Position numbers and translations under genes: made by a program. Source: an uncultured Alphaproteobacteria bacterium (GTDB taxonomy: Bacteria; Pseudomonadota; Alphaproteobacteria; RF32; CAG-239). Taken from it: a stretch of 64,000 nucleotides of DNA. The stretch is taken from the NCBI GenBank assembly GCA_944391445.1, contig CALXTL010000003.1, forward strand, positions 33,810 through 97,809, given 5' to 3'. Positions 43,009 through 51,372 of this stretch are shown here, piece after piece. The notes beneath the pieces are model-generated. The model made no database searches. It had not been told where the DNA came from and was given only the letters and a program-made list of their open reading frames with translations. How positions within the stretch are numbered: the first letter of the stretch is position 1; each line of letters begins with the position of its first letter.

Positions 43009-43821
43009 ATGACCCTTCCTACATTTACACTGCGTCAGATGATTGAAGCTGGCGTTCACTTCGGCCACCATGCTCGTCGCTGGAATCCGAAGATGGCTCC
43101 GTATATTTACGGCAAAAAAGACAACATTCACATTATTGACCTGCAAAAGACATATCCGATGCTTTACACGGCCATGGCCACAACACGAGAGATCGTTGCC
43201 CAGGGCGGTAAAGTTCTGTTTGTCGCCACCAAAAAGCAGGCACAGGATATCATCAAGGAAAATGCTGAAAGATGCGGACAGTTTTATGTCAACCAGCGTT
43301 GGCTCGGCGGTATGATGACCAACTGGAAAACTGTCTATAAATCAATTTCTCGTCTGGCCAAATTGAATGAAATGGCTGAGAAAAATGATTATGAAGGCTA
43401 CACCAAGAAAGAAATGATGAACCTGAAGAAAGAACAGGAAAAGCTGAGCAGAGAACTCGGCGGTATCATGAACATGGGCGGACAGCCGGATCTGGTATTC
43501 GTCATTGACACCTGCAAAGAGGCTCTGGCCATCAAAGAAGCCAAAAAGCTTGGCATTCCCGTGATTGGCATTTGCGATACCAACGCCAATCCCGAAGATG
43601 TTGATCTGCCTGTTCCGGGAAATGATGATGCCATTCGCGCCATTCAGTTCTATTCGGAAATGATTTCCGCCGCAGTGCTGGACGGTATGCAGGCGCAAAT
43701 TGCGGCTCAAGGCGTTAAGGTTGAGGAGATGGTTGAAAGCGAAGCTGCCGAAGCCAAACCGGCCAAAAAGAGAACGTCTAAAAAAGCTGCTGCCGCTGCC
43801 GCAGAAACAACGGCCGAATAG
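43009..43821 (+). CDS. rpsB: 30S ribosomal protein S2
   Basis: The 270-residue product from the ATG at 43009 (MTLPTFTLRQMIEAGVHFGH) has HHARRWNPKMAPYIYG, GQFYVNQRWLGGMMTNW and FVIDTCKEALAIKEAKKLGIPVIGI, all S2 signatures, followed by an alanine/lysine-rich tail. An upstream in-frame extension is not conserved. tsf follows, the universal rpsB-tsf pair. Confidence 0.97.
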   Translation: MTLPTFTLRQMIEAGVHFGHHARRWNPKMAPYIYGKKDNIHIIDLQKTYPMLYTAMATTREIVAQGGKVLFVATKKQAQDIIKENAERCGQFYVNQRWLGGMMTNWKTVYKSISRLAKLNEMAEKNDYEGYTKKEMMNLKKEQEKLSRELGGIMNMGGQPDLVFVIDTCKEALAIKEAKKLGIPVIGICDTNANPEDVDLPVPGNDDAIRAIQFYSEMISAAVLDGMQAQIAAQGVKVEEMVESEAAEAKPAKKRTSKKAAAAAAETTAE

Positions 43822-43923
43822 TCTCTGAACCGTTTGGAAGATATTGTCAAAATATTGCGGCGGCGAAAGCCCGGAAACGGGTTTTTATGCCGTCGCATTT
43901 TATATTTTTGAAGGAAAAAAGCT

Positions 43924-44850
43924 ATGACAGAAATTACCGCAGCTATGGTAAAAGAATTAAGAGAATCAACCGGCGCCGGCATGCTTGACTGCAAAAAAGC
44001 TTTGGTTGAAACAAATGGCAATATGGATGAGGCAGTCGACTGGCTGCGTAAAAAAGGTTTGGCTTCCGCTGCGAAAAAAGCCAGCCGCATCGCCGCCGAA
44101 GGTCTCGTTTCCGTATATGTAGAGGGGAATAAAGGCGCCGTTGTCGAAGTCAATTCCGAAACGGACTTTGTCGCTAAAAACGAAATTTTCCAAGAATATG
44201 TTGCTGACGCTGCAATTGTTGCATTGAAGAGCGCCGGTGAAGTATGCGACATGAAGAATTTTCATTGCCCCAAATGCGGCAAGACCTTTGAAGAACGCCT
44301 CACCGATATGATTGCCAAAATCGGCGAAAATATGACTCTGCGCCGTGCGGCCATGTTGGAAGTTTCTGAAGGTATTGTTGCTTCTTATGTTCATAGTGCT
44401 TCGGCGCCAAACATCGGGAAAATAGGTGTTTTGGTAGCTTTGGAGTCCAAAGCTGACAAAACTAAGTTGGCAGAGCTTGGCAAACATATTGCTATGCACA
44501 TTGCCGCTTCTGCGCCGCTGTTTTTGAATATTGCCAGTGTTGATCCGGCAGCGGTTGAACATGAAAAATCTATCTTTGCCGAGCAGGCAAAAGCTTCGGG
44601 CAAGCCGGCCAATATCATTGAAAAAATGGTTGAAGGCCGCATTCGCAAATATTACGAAGAAGTCGTTCTTGAAGAACAGGCTTATATTATGGATCCGGAC
44701 AAAAAGGTCAAAGATGTTATTAATGAGGCCGCCAAAGAGCTTGGTGCCGAAATCAAATTGACCGGCTTTGTTCGCTTCAAACTGGGCGAAGGGCTGCAGA
44801 AAAAAGAAGAAGACTTTGCCGCCGAAGTTGCTTCGCAGTTGAAAAAATAA
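43924..44850 (+). CDS. tsf: Elongation factor Ts with CxxC insertion
   Basis: Nucleotide-exchange factor of EF-Tu. The 308-residue protein has the UBA-like start VKELRESTGAGMLDCKKAL, NSETDFVAKN, and IAMHIAASAPLFL. At residues ~110-120 it carries CDMKNFHCPKCGK, three cysteines including CPKC, where other alphaproteobacterial EF-Ts have a non-cysteine linker before the LIATIGENM-like segment (here MIAKIGENM). A zinc or redox site is possible but unproven. It ends in a bidirectional terminator. Confidence 0.95.
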   Translation: MTEITAAMVKELRESTGAGMLDCKKALVETNGNMDEAVDWLRKKGLASAAKKASRIAAEGLVSVYVEGNKGAVVEVNSETDFVAKNEIFQEYVADAAIVALKSAGEVCDMKNFHCPKCGKTFEERLTDMIAKIGENMTLRRAAMLEVSEGIVASYVHSASAPNIGKIGVLVALESKADKTKLAELGKHIAMHIAASAPLFLNIASVDPAAVEHEKSIFAEQAKASGKPANIIEKMVEGRIRKYYEEVVLEEQAYIMDPDKKVKDVINEAAKELGAEIKLTGFVRFKLGEGLQKKEEDFAAEVASQLKK

Positions 44851-44864
44851 TAAAAACAAAACAG

Positions 44865-44894
44865 AAAAGCCCTCTGTTTTAACGGAGGGCTTTT
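44865..44894. terminator. Bidirectional terminator of tsf
   Basis: AAAAGCCCTCTG/CGGAGGGCTTTT stem between tsf and the convergent gene, with T runs on both strands. Confidence 0.9.
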
Positions 44895-44895
44895 A

Positions 44896-45450
44896 TTATT
44901 CTCGTTCTCGCCCGCGGACCAAAGTCATATTCATCATTCTTTCGCGTTTCCGGGCCAACTCATATTCTTTTTGCCTCTGTTCGCGTTCTCGTTGTTCTTC
45001 GGGAGTTTCGCGGTGGTTAACCTTCATGTCGCGCAATGTCAGCATCCGTTTTAGGAGCTGTTTTTGAGACATACCGTTGGTGTTGGCCTTAATGAAAGCA
45101 ATAATTTGTGCCGGTGAAAGTTCCTGAGCTAATTTTTTAATGTCAATAACAGCTTTATCGGCCAAAACATTGTTTAATTCAACAGCAAGCGCCTCATCAA
45201 ATTCTCCGTCATCATCATCCAAAATCTGTCGGATAATTTTGAGCAGATAGCCCTTAAAAGTTTTGTTAACCAGCGCAATAAAATTATTTTTTGTCACTGT
45301 TTCGTTGGCGGAGGCATTCATCAACGCAAACAGCAGCAGATTCTTAACATATTTATTTTGCAATGCAGAAAGAGGCAAATTACCCTGAATACCTTTTTGT
45401 GCGGCTTTCAGAACAACATTTCTTTCTTTTTCAAATCTGTTTTCGTTCAT
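44896..45450 (-). CDS. Hypothetical charged protein downstream of rppH
   Basis: A 184-residue protein from the ATG at 45450 that overlaps the rppH stop (ATGA). Predicted mostly helical, with an acidic middle (ILDDDDGEFDEAL) and an Arg/Glu-rich tail (EEQREREQRQKEYELARKRER), perhaps RNA- or ribosome-associated. No family recognised. Overlap with rppH suggests coupled translation at the end of the envelope operon. Confidence 0.65.
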   Translation of the reverse strand: MNENRFEKERNVVLKAAQKGIQGNLPLSALQNKYVKNLLLFALMNASANETVTKNNFIALVNKTFKGYLLKIIRQILDDDDGEFDEALAVELNNVLADKAVIDIKKLAQELSPAQIIAFIKANTNGMSQKQLLKRMLTLRDMKVNHRETPEEQREREQRQKEYELARKRERMMNMTLVRGRERE

Positions 45451-46013
45451 CGACCGCCTCGGATTCTGTCGCGGCAAAACGCTCTAAACCTGTCAATAAT
45501 TTTCCTGAAAGACAAGGCGCTGCCAAATATTCGGTTCTTTTTCGAACAGATATAAGGAGTAAACGCCGCTTGAACTTTTTGATAAACTTCTTTTTTAAAG
45601 GAAATAATTCGTTTTGGGGCTTCGGAAATATCGGTCCATTCATAGGCTTTAAACTCAATTTCCTGCGGATTCGTGCAAAAGTCGATTTCACTGTCTTTTC
45701 CGTAGAAATAAAATAAAACCCAGTGCTGCTCCTGCCCTATAAAGGGAATACCTTTTCGAGCTTGTGCTTCGGCAACCTGCCGCGGAAAATCATATCTAAG
45801 CGGTTGCGGCAGTTTGGCCACCAGTTCAACAGAGCGAATACCTGTTTCTTCTTGCAATTCGCGTCGGGCGGCCGCCACAATTTCTTCGCCGGTTTCAATC
45901 CCGCCTTGCGGAAATTGCCACTGAAAATCTTTTTTATCGGCACGCGCGCACAACAAAACCTTCAGATTGCTGTTAAACACGACAATACCGACATTGGGAC
46001 GATATTTGGCCAT
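45447..46013 (-). CDS. rppH: RNA pyrophosphohydrolase RppH
   Basis: Nudix enzyme that converts the 5' triphosphate of mRNAs to monophosphate, opening RNase E decay. The 188-residue protein has the RppH start YRPNVGIVVFN, QWQFPQGGIETGEE and Nudix box GGIETGEEIVAAARRELQEETGI (positions ~38-60), and QKHWVLFYF-like EQHWVLFYFYG. Its start overlaps the upstream deacetylase stop. Confidence 0.94.
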   Translation of the reverse strand: MAKYRPNVGIVVFNSNLKVLLCARADKKDFQWQFPQGGIETGEEIVAAARRELQEETGIRSVELVAKLPQPLRYDFPRQVAEAQARKGIPFIGQEQHWVLFYFYGKDSEIDFCTNPQEIEFKAYEWTDISEAPKRIISFKKEVYQKVQAAFTPYICSKKNRIFGSALSFRKIIDRFRAFCRDRIRGGR

Positions 46014-47194
46014 TATTCGATCACCAGGTTAGATGCAGGCACCAAGGCAAAAGGCTTGTTGAGCTCCATTGTTTTTGCTTCTTCATAAGAAACCTGCGGC
46101 GAAAAAGTTTTGATCCAGTCAAACAATTCCACCAACACAATCGGTTTTGGGTCGGCAACAATTAAAACCTGACCTTTTTCAAAAGCCACATATTCTGCTT
46201 TGAGCAAAGCTTTTCGGACAGATTCCCGCCGAAAATCGCGATCAATGACAACATCGGCTTTTTTGCGAGCCAGGTTCTGCATGCTGATATTATTCAGCCC
46301 GTCGCCGCTGGTTGCGTCAATCATCATCAAACCGCGATTGCGCAATTCTTTCAATAATTCTAGCAAAATTTCACGGTTATCCTCATCTGCCAGGCCGTCA
46401 TTAACCACCACGCCGCCGATTGGCGCATTTGCGGCCAGACTGCGCCGCAATCGATTTAGAGCTTCTTCTTTGTCAATAGTCAGGCTGATAGAAAGCGGGC
46501 CGCTGTCTGCGCGCAGAAAATTTTTGGAAGAAAGCAGCAAATCCACATAAGTTTCATGCCCCTGTTCCCGGGTTGCGGATATCCGCTCACCGATATTTTG
46601 CGCATAAGGCGTAAAAGAAAAAGAAACTTCGGAGTTAAAAGCTTTGCTGATTTTATCCAAAGACAGCGGATCAAAACCGACGCTTTTGATAACAACCGCC
46701 ACTTTCTTGAAATTTGGCAGCACATCAACAACATAACCATACTCCGTCCAAGGTTTTTTATTATCTTCCGAAATCCGCGGCAGCATAAGACCGTTCAGAT
46801 TTTCAAGAAGACCTTTACTGCTGAAAATATGTGTCTGCGTCTGAGTTGGAGCTTTTTCCGGAAGGTTGTTTAGATTCGGAATCCGGGCGATAATATCCTC
46901 AAGGGTGTTCTCTCTGTGGGAAGGAGAGGGATCTTTACCCTGTTGAGAAATATCGTCGTTAATTTCAAAGGATTTATTTTCTTTGGCTGAGGCCAGAACT
47001 TTTTCCCAATCGGGCAGCGTCAGCACAAATTTGGGGATTTTGTTGTCTCTGTCAAACATCAGTTTATCAATTTTTGACAAATAAACAGGTTCGCTTTTTT
47101 TGCCGGCAAACAAAAAACCGATAATAGCCACGGCAATAATCGCCACCCCGATAATAAGAATCAAAGCATTGTCCGAAACAATTTTTCTCAGCAA
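46013..47194 (-). CDS. Divergent polysaccharide deacetylase-like envelope protein
   Basis: A 393-residue membrane-anchored protein: one N-terminal helix (ALILIIGVAIIAVAIIGFLFAG), a variable linker, and a divergent polysaccharide-deacetylase domain (VAVVIKSVGFDPLSLDKISKAFNSEV; GHETYVDLLLSS; GGVVVNDGLADEDNREILLELLKELRNRGLMMIDA). The aspartates and histidines of canonical NodB metal sites are only partly present. The ctpA-deacetylase-rppH order is common in alphaproteobacteria. Confidence 0.84.
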   Translation of the reverse strand: MLRKIVSDNALILIIGVAIIAVAIIGFLFAGKKSEPVYLSKIDKLMFDRDNKIPKFVLTLPDWEKVLASAKENKSFEINDDISQQGKDPSPSHRENTLEDIIARIPNLNNLPEKAPTQTQTHIFSSKGLLENLNGLMLPRISEDNKKPWTEYGYVVDVLPNFKKVAVVIKSVGFDPLSLDKISKAFNSEVSFSFTPYAQNIGERISATREQGHETYVDLLLSSKNFLRADSGPLSISLTIDKEEALNRLRRSLAANAPIGGVVVNDGLADEDNREILLELLKELRNRGLMMIDATSGDGLNNISMQNLARKKADVVIDRDFRRESVRKALLKAEYVAFEKGQVLIVADPKPIVLVELFDWIKTFSPQVSYEEAKTMELNKPFALVPASNLVIE

Positions 47195-47206
47195 AATGCA
47201 GCCTCC

Positions 47207-48490
47207 TTAATTTCCGGAAGAATAAATGCCCAACGCTTTTGCCAAATCAACCGCCCGGGAAAGTTGATAATCTTTACGCCATTCTTCATCATCATCCTTT
47301 TTGTCTTCCTTGGCACGCTTTTGATCTTTGTCTGCTTCATTTTTCAACGCGTTGCCATATTCCGCTTCGCTGAAATTATAAGGACTGACAATCTCTTCAA
47401 CTTTGGCCGGGTGCACTTCAACATCCGGTTCAATCCCTTTAGCCTGAATAGAGCGCCCCGAAGGAGTATAATAGCGGGCGGTGGTCAGACGCATAGCGCC
47501 ATATTTACCGAGCGGAATAACTGTTTGCACCGATCCTTTGCCAAAAGATTTTTCACCAAGGATGATAGCGCGTTTATGATCCTGCAGTGCACCGGCCACA
47601 ATTTCCGAAGCCGAGGCCGAACCGTCATTAATAATAACAACAATCGGCAGCCCCTCGGCAATATCGCCGCTCTTGGCCGAATAGCGGATGGTGTCTTCTT
47701 CATTGCGGGAGCGGGTAGAAACAATTTCACCTTGATTCAAAAACAAATCGGAAACACCGACCGCCTGATCAAGCAGGCCGCCCGGGTTGTTGCGTACATC
47801 AATCACAATGCCTTTAAGCTTGTCTTTCAGTTCTTTTTTTGCCTTTTTTATGGCTTTTTCGACATTACGGTCAACATCTTCGCTAAAAGAAGTGATACGG
47901 ATATAGGCAACATCGCCGTCTTTAATATCATTTTTAACGGACTGAATTTTTATCTCTTCGCGTTTAAGTGTCACATCAAAAGGTTTTTCATTAAGCCGGC
48001 GTATACTCAGTTTAACTTTGGTGCCGACTTTCCCGCGCATTTTATCAACGGCATCATTCAGCGTCATTCCCATGACATTTTCCCCGTCGATATTAACGAT
48101 ATAATCCCCGGGTTTGATCCCGGCTTTGAATGCCGGCGTGTCATCAATCGGCGAAACCACTTTGACAACGCCTTGTTCCATGGTCACCTCAATTCCTAAG
48201 CCGCCGAACTTGCCTTTGGTTTGTTCGTTCATATACTTAAAACTTTGTTCATCCAAATAGCTTGAATGCGGGTCCAGCGAAACCAACATCCCGTTGATGG
48301 CGGATTCGATGAGCTTTTTATCTTCCACTTCTTCAACATAAGAACTTTTGGCTCTTTCCATCACTTCGCCGAACAGGTTAAGCATTTCATAGGTGTCGAC
48401 TTTTTCTTTTTGGGATTCCGTTTTGGCGTCAGCCGCACCGGCCGTACATAAAACCCCCATCATCAGAAGAACCGCAAGCTTATTTTTCAT
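47207..48490 (-). CDS. ctpA: Carboxy-terminal processing protease (S41)
   Basis: Periplasmic serine protease with signal peptide (MKNKLAVLLMMGVLCTAGAADA), a PDZ domain (GIEVTMEQGVVKVVSPIDDTPAFKAG, residues ~95-180) and the S41 catalytic core, with Ser in NDGSASASEIVAGAL and Lys in EKSFGKGSVQT. 427 residues. It degrades or trims envelope proteins, often including peptidoglycan hydrolases; next to envC this fits. Confidence 0.93.
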   Translation of the reverse strand: MKNKLAVLLMMGVLCTAGAADAKTESQKEKVDTYEMLNLFGEVMERAKSSYVEEVEDKKLIESAINGMLVSLDPHSSYLDEQSFKYMNEQTKGKFGGLGIEVTMEQGVVKVVSPIDDTPAFKAGIKPGDYIVNIDGENVMGMTLNDAVDKMRGKVGTKVKLSIRRLNEKPFDVTLKREEIKIQSVKNDIKDGDVAYIRITSFSEDVDRNVEKAIKKAKKELKDKLKGIVIDVRNNPGGLLDQAVGVSDLFLNQGEIVSTRSRNEEDTIRYSAKSGDIAEGLPIVVIINDGSASASEIVAGALQDHKRAIILGEKSFGKGSVQTVIPLGKYGAMRLTTARYYTPSGRSIQAKGIEPDVEVHPAKVEEIVSPYNFSEAEYGNALKNEADKDQKRAKEDKKDDDEEWRKDYQLSRAVDLAKALGIYSSGN

Positions 48491-48514
48491 TTCATCAATC
48501 CTTTTGTTGTGTTT

Positions 48515-49753
48515 TTACAGTCGCATCCACGCCATCGGGTCAACCGGCTGGTTGTCTTTGCGGATCTCGACATAGAGTTTGGCATCGCCCTCTTCAGGCA
48601 TTTGTCCGACGGGCTCGCCGGCCAAAAGCATTTGCCCGACTTCTACGTCAAAATCCTTCAGTCCGGCCAGCAAAGACAAATAGCCGTCGCCATGCTCAAT
48701 AATAATCAAATTGCCGTAACCGCGAAAAGGCCCGGCAAAAATAACAGCGCCGTCAAACGGGGCAATAACCTGGGCATCATTGCGCGTCCGCAGCATAATT
48801 CCCTTGGAAGTAACGCCTTTAACGACCTGCTCGCCGTAAGCGGTGATGATTTTGCCACGCGCCGGCAGAGGCAAAGAGCCTTTGGCCTTAGCAAAACTTC
48901 CGCTTACTGTAGTTATAGACGGTGTTGCGGATTTTAGCAAGTCATGAGATTGTTTTTGCGCAGTTTTTTGTGCAGCCTGCCGGCGCTGTTCTTCGGCCTT
49001 GCGACGATCCTCTTCCTCCCGGCGCTGCTTTTCAAGCCTTTGTTGTTCAAGTTTTCCGAGCAGGTCGCGCAAATCTTGTGCCTGTGCGGCCAGTTTGTCA
49101 ACATTACGTTTGGCTTTTTCGCTGCGGATCTCCACGGCATTACGAATTCGCGATTTGCGTTGCACAAGTTTTTTCATTTTGCTGTGTTCTTGTTCCAAAA
49201 CATTTTTCTGCTTGGATATCTGCGCAAATTGTTTTTCAACTCTCTCTTTTTTCAAAGAAATATTATGCAATTCTTTACGGATTCTCTCTGCATTTTCTTC
49301 CAAATAAGGCACGGTCTCGCGCAGCAGCATAGCACTGCGAATAATATCCACTGGTGTTAACGGCTGAACCAACAAAGCTTCCGTCGGCTTAAGAGCCAGA
49401 TTCTGCAAGGCTGCCAGAGTTTTAATCAGATTGTCATCTTCCTGGCTGAAACCGGCTTCGGCATCGGCAAGTTCCTGTTTGAGTTTTTCCAACTGCGCTT
49501 CCATGCGAGAAAGTTTTTCCTCGCTGTTTTGAATTTTGCGCGCGGTCTTGATCATCTCCTGACTGACGGAGGCAAGTTCCAGACTGATTTGCGTGGCCTG
49601 AGCCTGAAGTTTTTTGTGTTCAATGCTCTGCTGTTGAACTTGTCGCTCAACCCGTTTAAGGTCTGAATCGGAAACCGCCTGCAGATCACCCGGCGCAATG
49701 CTGCAAAACAGCATAGCCAGAACAGTGTATTTAAAGGCAGTTTCCAATCTCAT
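48515..49753 (-). CDS. envC: EnvC-like murein hydrolase activator
   Basis: A 412-residue exported protein with signal peptide, a long coiled coil (about 28-250) and a C-terminal LytM/M23 fold (KGIMLRTRNDAQVIAPFDG, YGNLIIIEHGDGYLSLLAGL). The zinc residues of active M23 enzymes are not kept, as in EnvC, which activates amidases at the division septum instead of cutting peptidoglycan. It overlaps nothing but is four bases from gpmI. The coding DNA contains polar motif copy 7 on the opposite strand. Confidence 0.88.
   Translation of the reverse strand: MRLETAFKYTVLAMLFCSIAPGDLQAVSDSDLKRVERQVQQQSIEHKKLQAQATQISLELASVSQEMIKTARKIQNSEEKLSRMEAQLEKLKQELADAEAGFSQEDDNLIKTLAALQNLALKPTEALLVQPLTPVDIIRSAMLLRETVPYLEENAERIRKELHNISLKKERVEKQFAQISKQKNVLEQEHSKMKKLVQRKSRIRNAVEIRSEKAKRNVDKLAAQAQDLRDLLGKLEQQRLEKQRREEEDRRKAEEQRRQAAQKTAQKQSHDLLKSATPSITTVSGSFAKAKGSLPLPARGKIITAYGEQVVKGVTSKGIMLRTRNDAQVIAPFDGAVIFAGPFRGYGNLIIIEHGDGYLSLLAGLKDFDVEVGQMLLAGEPVGQMPEEGDAKLYVEIRKDNQPVDPMAWMRL
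49721..49735 (+). repeat. 15-bp polar motif, copy 7
   Basis: AACAGTGTATTTAAA on the plus strand, within the start of the minus-strand envC gene. Being antisense to its gene, it cannot be explained by amino-acid choice in the same way as the others. Confidence 0.6.
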
Positions 49754-49756
49754 CAG

Positions 49757-51289
49757 TTATTTTACCAACAAAGAGGTCCCGGTCATTTCTTTAGGCTGGC
49801 GGATGTTCAGCAATTCCAGCATTGTCGGTGCCAAATCGGCAAGTTTGCCGTCTTTCAGGGCTTTAACGCCGCTTTGGTCATTAACCAAAATAGCCGGAAC
49901 TTTGCCGACGGTATGTGCCGTATATGGTTGACCGGTTGTTTCGTCAATCATCTTTTCAACATTGCCGTGATCTGCCGTTACGATCATGACCCCGCCGACA
50001 TCTTTAATGGCTTTTTCAACTTTTCCCAAACAGTCGTCAACAGCGGCTACGGCTTTCAGCGCGGCATCCATGATGCCTGTATGTCCGACCATATCACCGT
50101 TGGCATAGTTGCAAATAATCACGTCAAAGCGCTTGTCTTCAATGGCTTTAACCAGTTGTTCGGTCACTTCATAAACGCTCATTTCCGGTTTGAGGTCATA
50201 AGTAGCAACTTTCGGACTGGCAATCAGGATTCTTTCCTCTCCCTTAAATTCTCTTTCCTCGCCGCCATTAAAGAAAAAAGTAACATGCGCGTATTTTTCG
50301 GTTTCGGCAATTCTAAGCTGTGTCAAACCGTGTTCGGCCACCACTTCGCCCAAAATATTTGTCAGTTGCTCTGGCGGAAACATCGTCTGCATAAACCGGT
50401 TATGATCAACCGAATATTCCGTCATGCCGACATGGGCGGCAAATTTAACAATTTTTTTGCGTACAAAACCGTTGAAAGCATCATCGGCCAGTGCGTAGAG
50501 AATCTCACGGGCGCGGTCGGCGCGGAAGTTGGCCATCAAAATGGCATCGCCCTCTTCCATGCCTGAATAATCGCCGATAACGGCCGGCACGACAAATTCA
50601 TCGGTAACCTTATCCGCATACGAGGCTTTTATGGCCGCTTCAGCAGAAGCATAGCGTTTGCCGGCAGCGGCCGTCAGGTTATCATAAGCCAGTTCAATAC
50701 GATCCCAGCGTTTATCGCGATCCATCGCGTAAAAGCGCCCTTCGATTGTTGCCAGCTTCACCAAAGGCATGTTTTGAATCGCCGTTTCAAACTGCTGCAG
50801 AAATTCCGCGGCTGAAGACGGTGGTGTGTCTCGACCGTCCAAAAAAGCATGTACCCAGGTTTTAATACCGTTTTTGCTCAGAATATCGCACAAAGCAACA
50901 ATATGCGCCTGTGAAGAGTGCACACCGCCGGGGGACATCAGTCCCATAACATGAGCGGCTTTTCCGTTTGCCTTGAGTTTTTCGATCATCGCGGTCAAAA
51001 CCGGATTCCGCGCCAAAGATCCGTCTTTGACAGCCTGGTCGATTTTGGGCAGATCTTGCATGACAACGCGCCCGGCGCCGATGTTGGTGTGCCCGACTTC
51101 CGAATTACCCATCTGTCCTTCCGGCAGCCCCACGGCCAAACCGTAAGTTTCAATCAGACTGTGCGGACAGGTGGCAAACATCCGGTGCCAGTTTGGCGTA
51201 TGTCCGGTTTCAATGGCGTTATCGGGCGTTTTGGGCGAGCGATAGCCCCAGCCGTCCAAAATCATCAGCAATACGGGTTTTTGAGTCAT
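49757..51289 (-). CDS. gpmI: 2,3-bisphosphoglycerate-independent phosphoglycerate mutase
   Basis: Glycolytic interconversion of 3- and 2-phosphoglycerate with two Mn ions. The 510-residue form from the ATG at 51289 (MTQKPVLLMILDGWG) has the catalytic Ser in QMGNSEVGHTNIGAGR, HVHAFLDGRDT-like WVHAFLDGRDTPP, and TADHGN near the C-terminus. An AAGGA ribosome site supports this start over the upstream ATG. First gene of the envelope run with envC. Confidence 0.94.
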   Translation of the reverse strand: MTQKPVLLMILDGWGYRSPKTPDNAIETGHTPNWHRMFATCPHSLIETYGLAVGLPEGQMGNSEVGHTNIGAGRVVMQDLPKIDQAVKDGSLARNPVLTAMIEKLKANGKAAHVMGLMSPGGVHSSQAHIVALCDILSKNGIKTWVHAFLDGRDTPPSSAAEFLQQFETAIQNMPLVKLATIEGRFYAMDRDKRWDRIELAYDNLTAAAGKRYASAEAAIKASYADKVTDEFVVPAVIGDYSGMEEGDAILMANFRADRAREILYALADDAFNGFVRKKIVKFAAHVGMTEYSVDHNRFMQTMFPPEQLTNILGEVVAEHGLTQLRIAETEKYAHVTFFFNGGEEREFKGEERILIASPKVATYDLKPEMSVYEVTEQLVKAIEDKRFDVIICNYANGDMVGHTGIMDAALKAVAAVDDCLGKVEKAIKDVGGVMIVTADHGNVEKMIDETTGQPYTAHTVGKVPAILVNDQSGVKALKDGKLADLAPTMLELLNIRQPKEMTGTSLLVK

Positions 51290-51372
51290 TTTATCCTTCT
51301 TTCTTTTCATTTGTTCAAACTATTGCGTATTATATATAATTATTCGCAAACGAAAAGCACTATTTTGGGATA

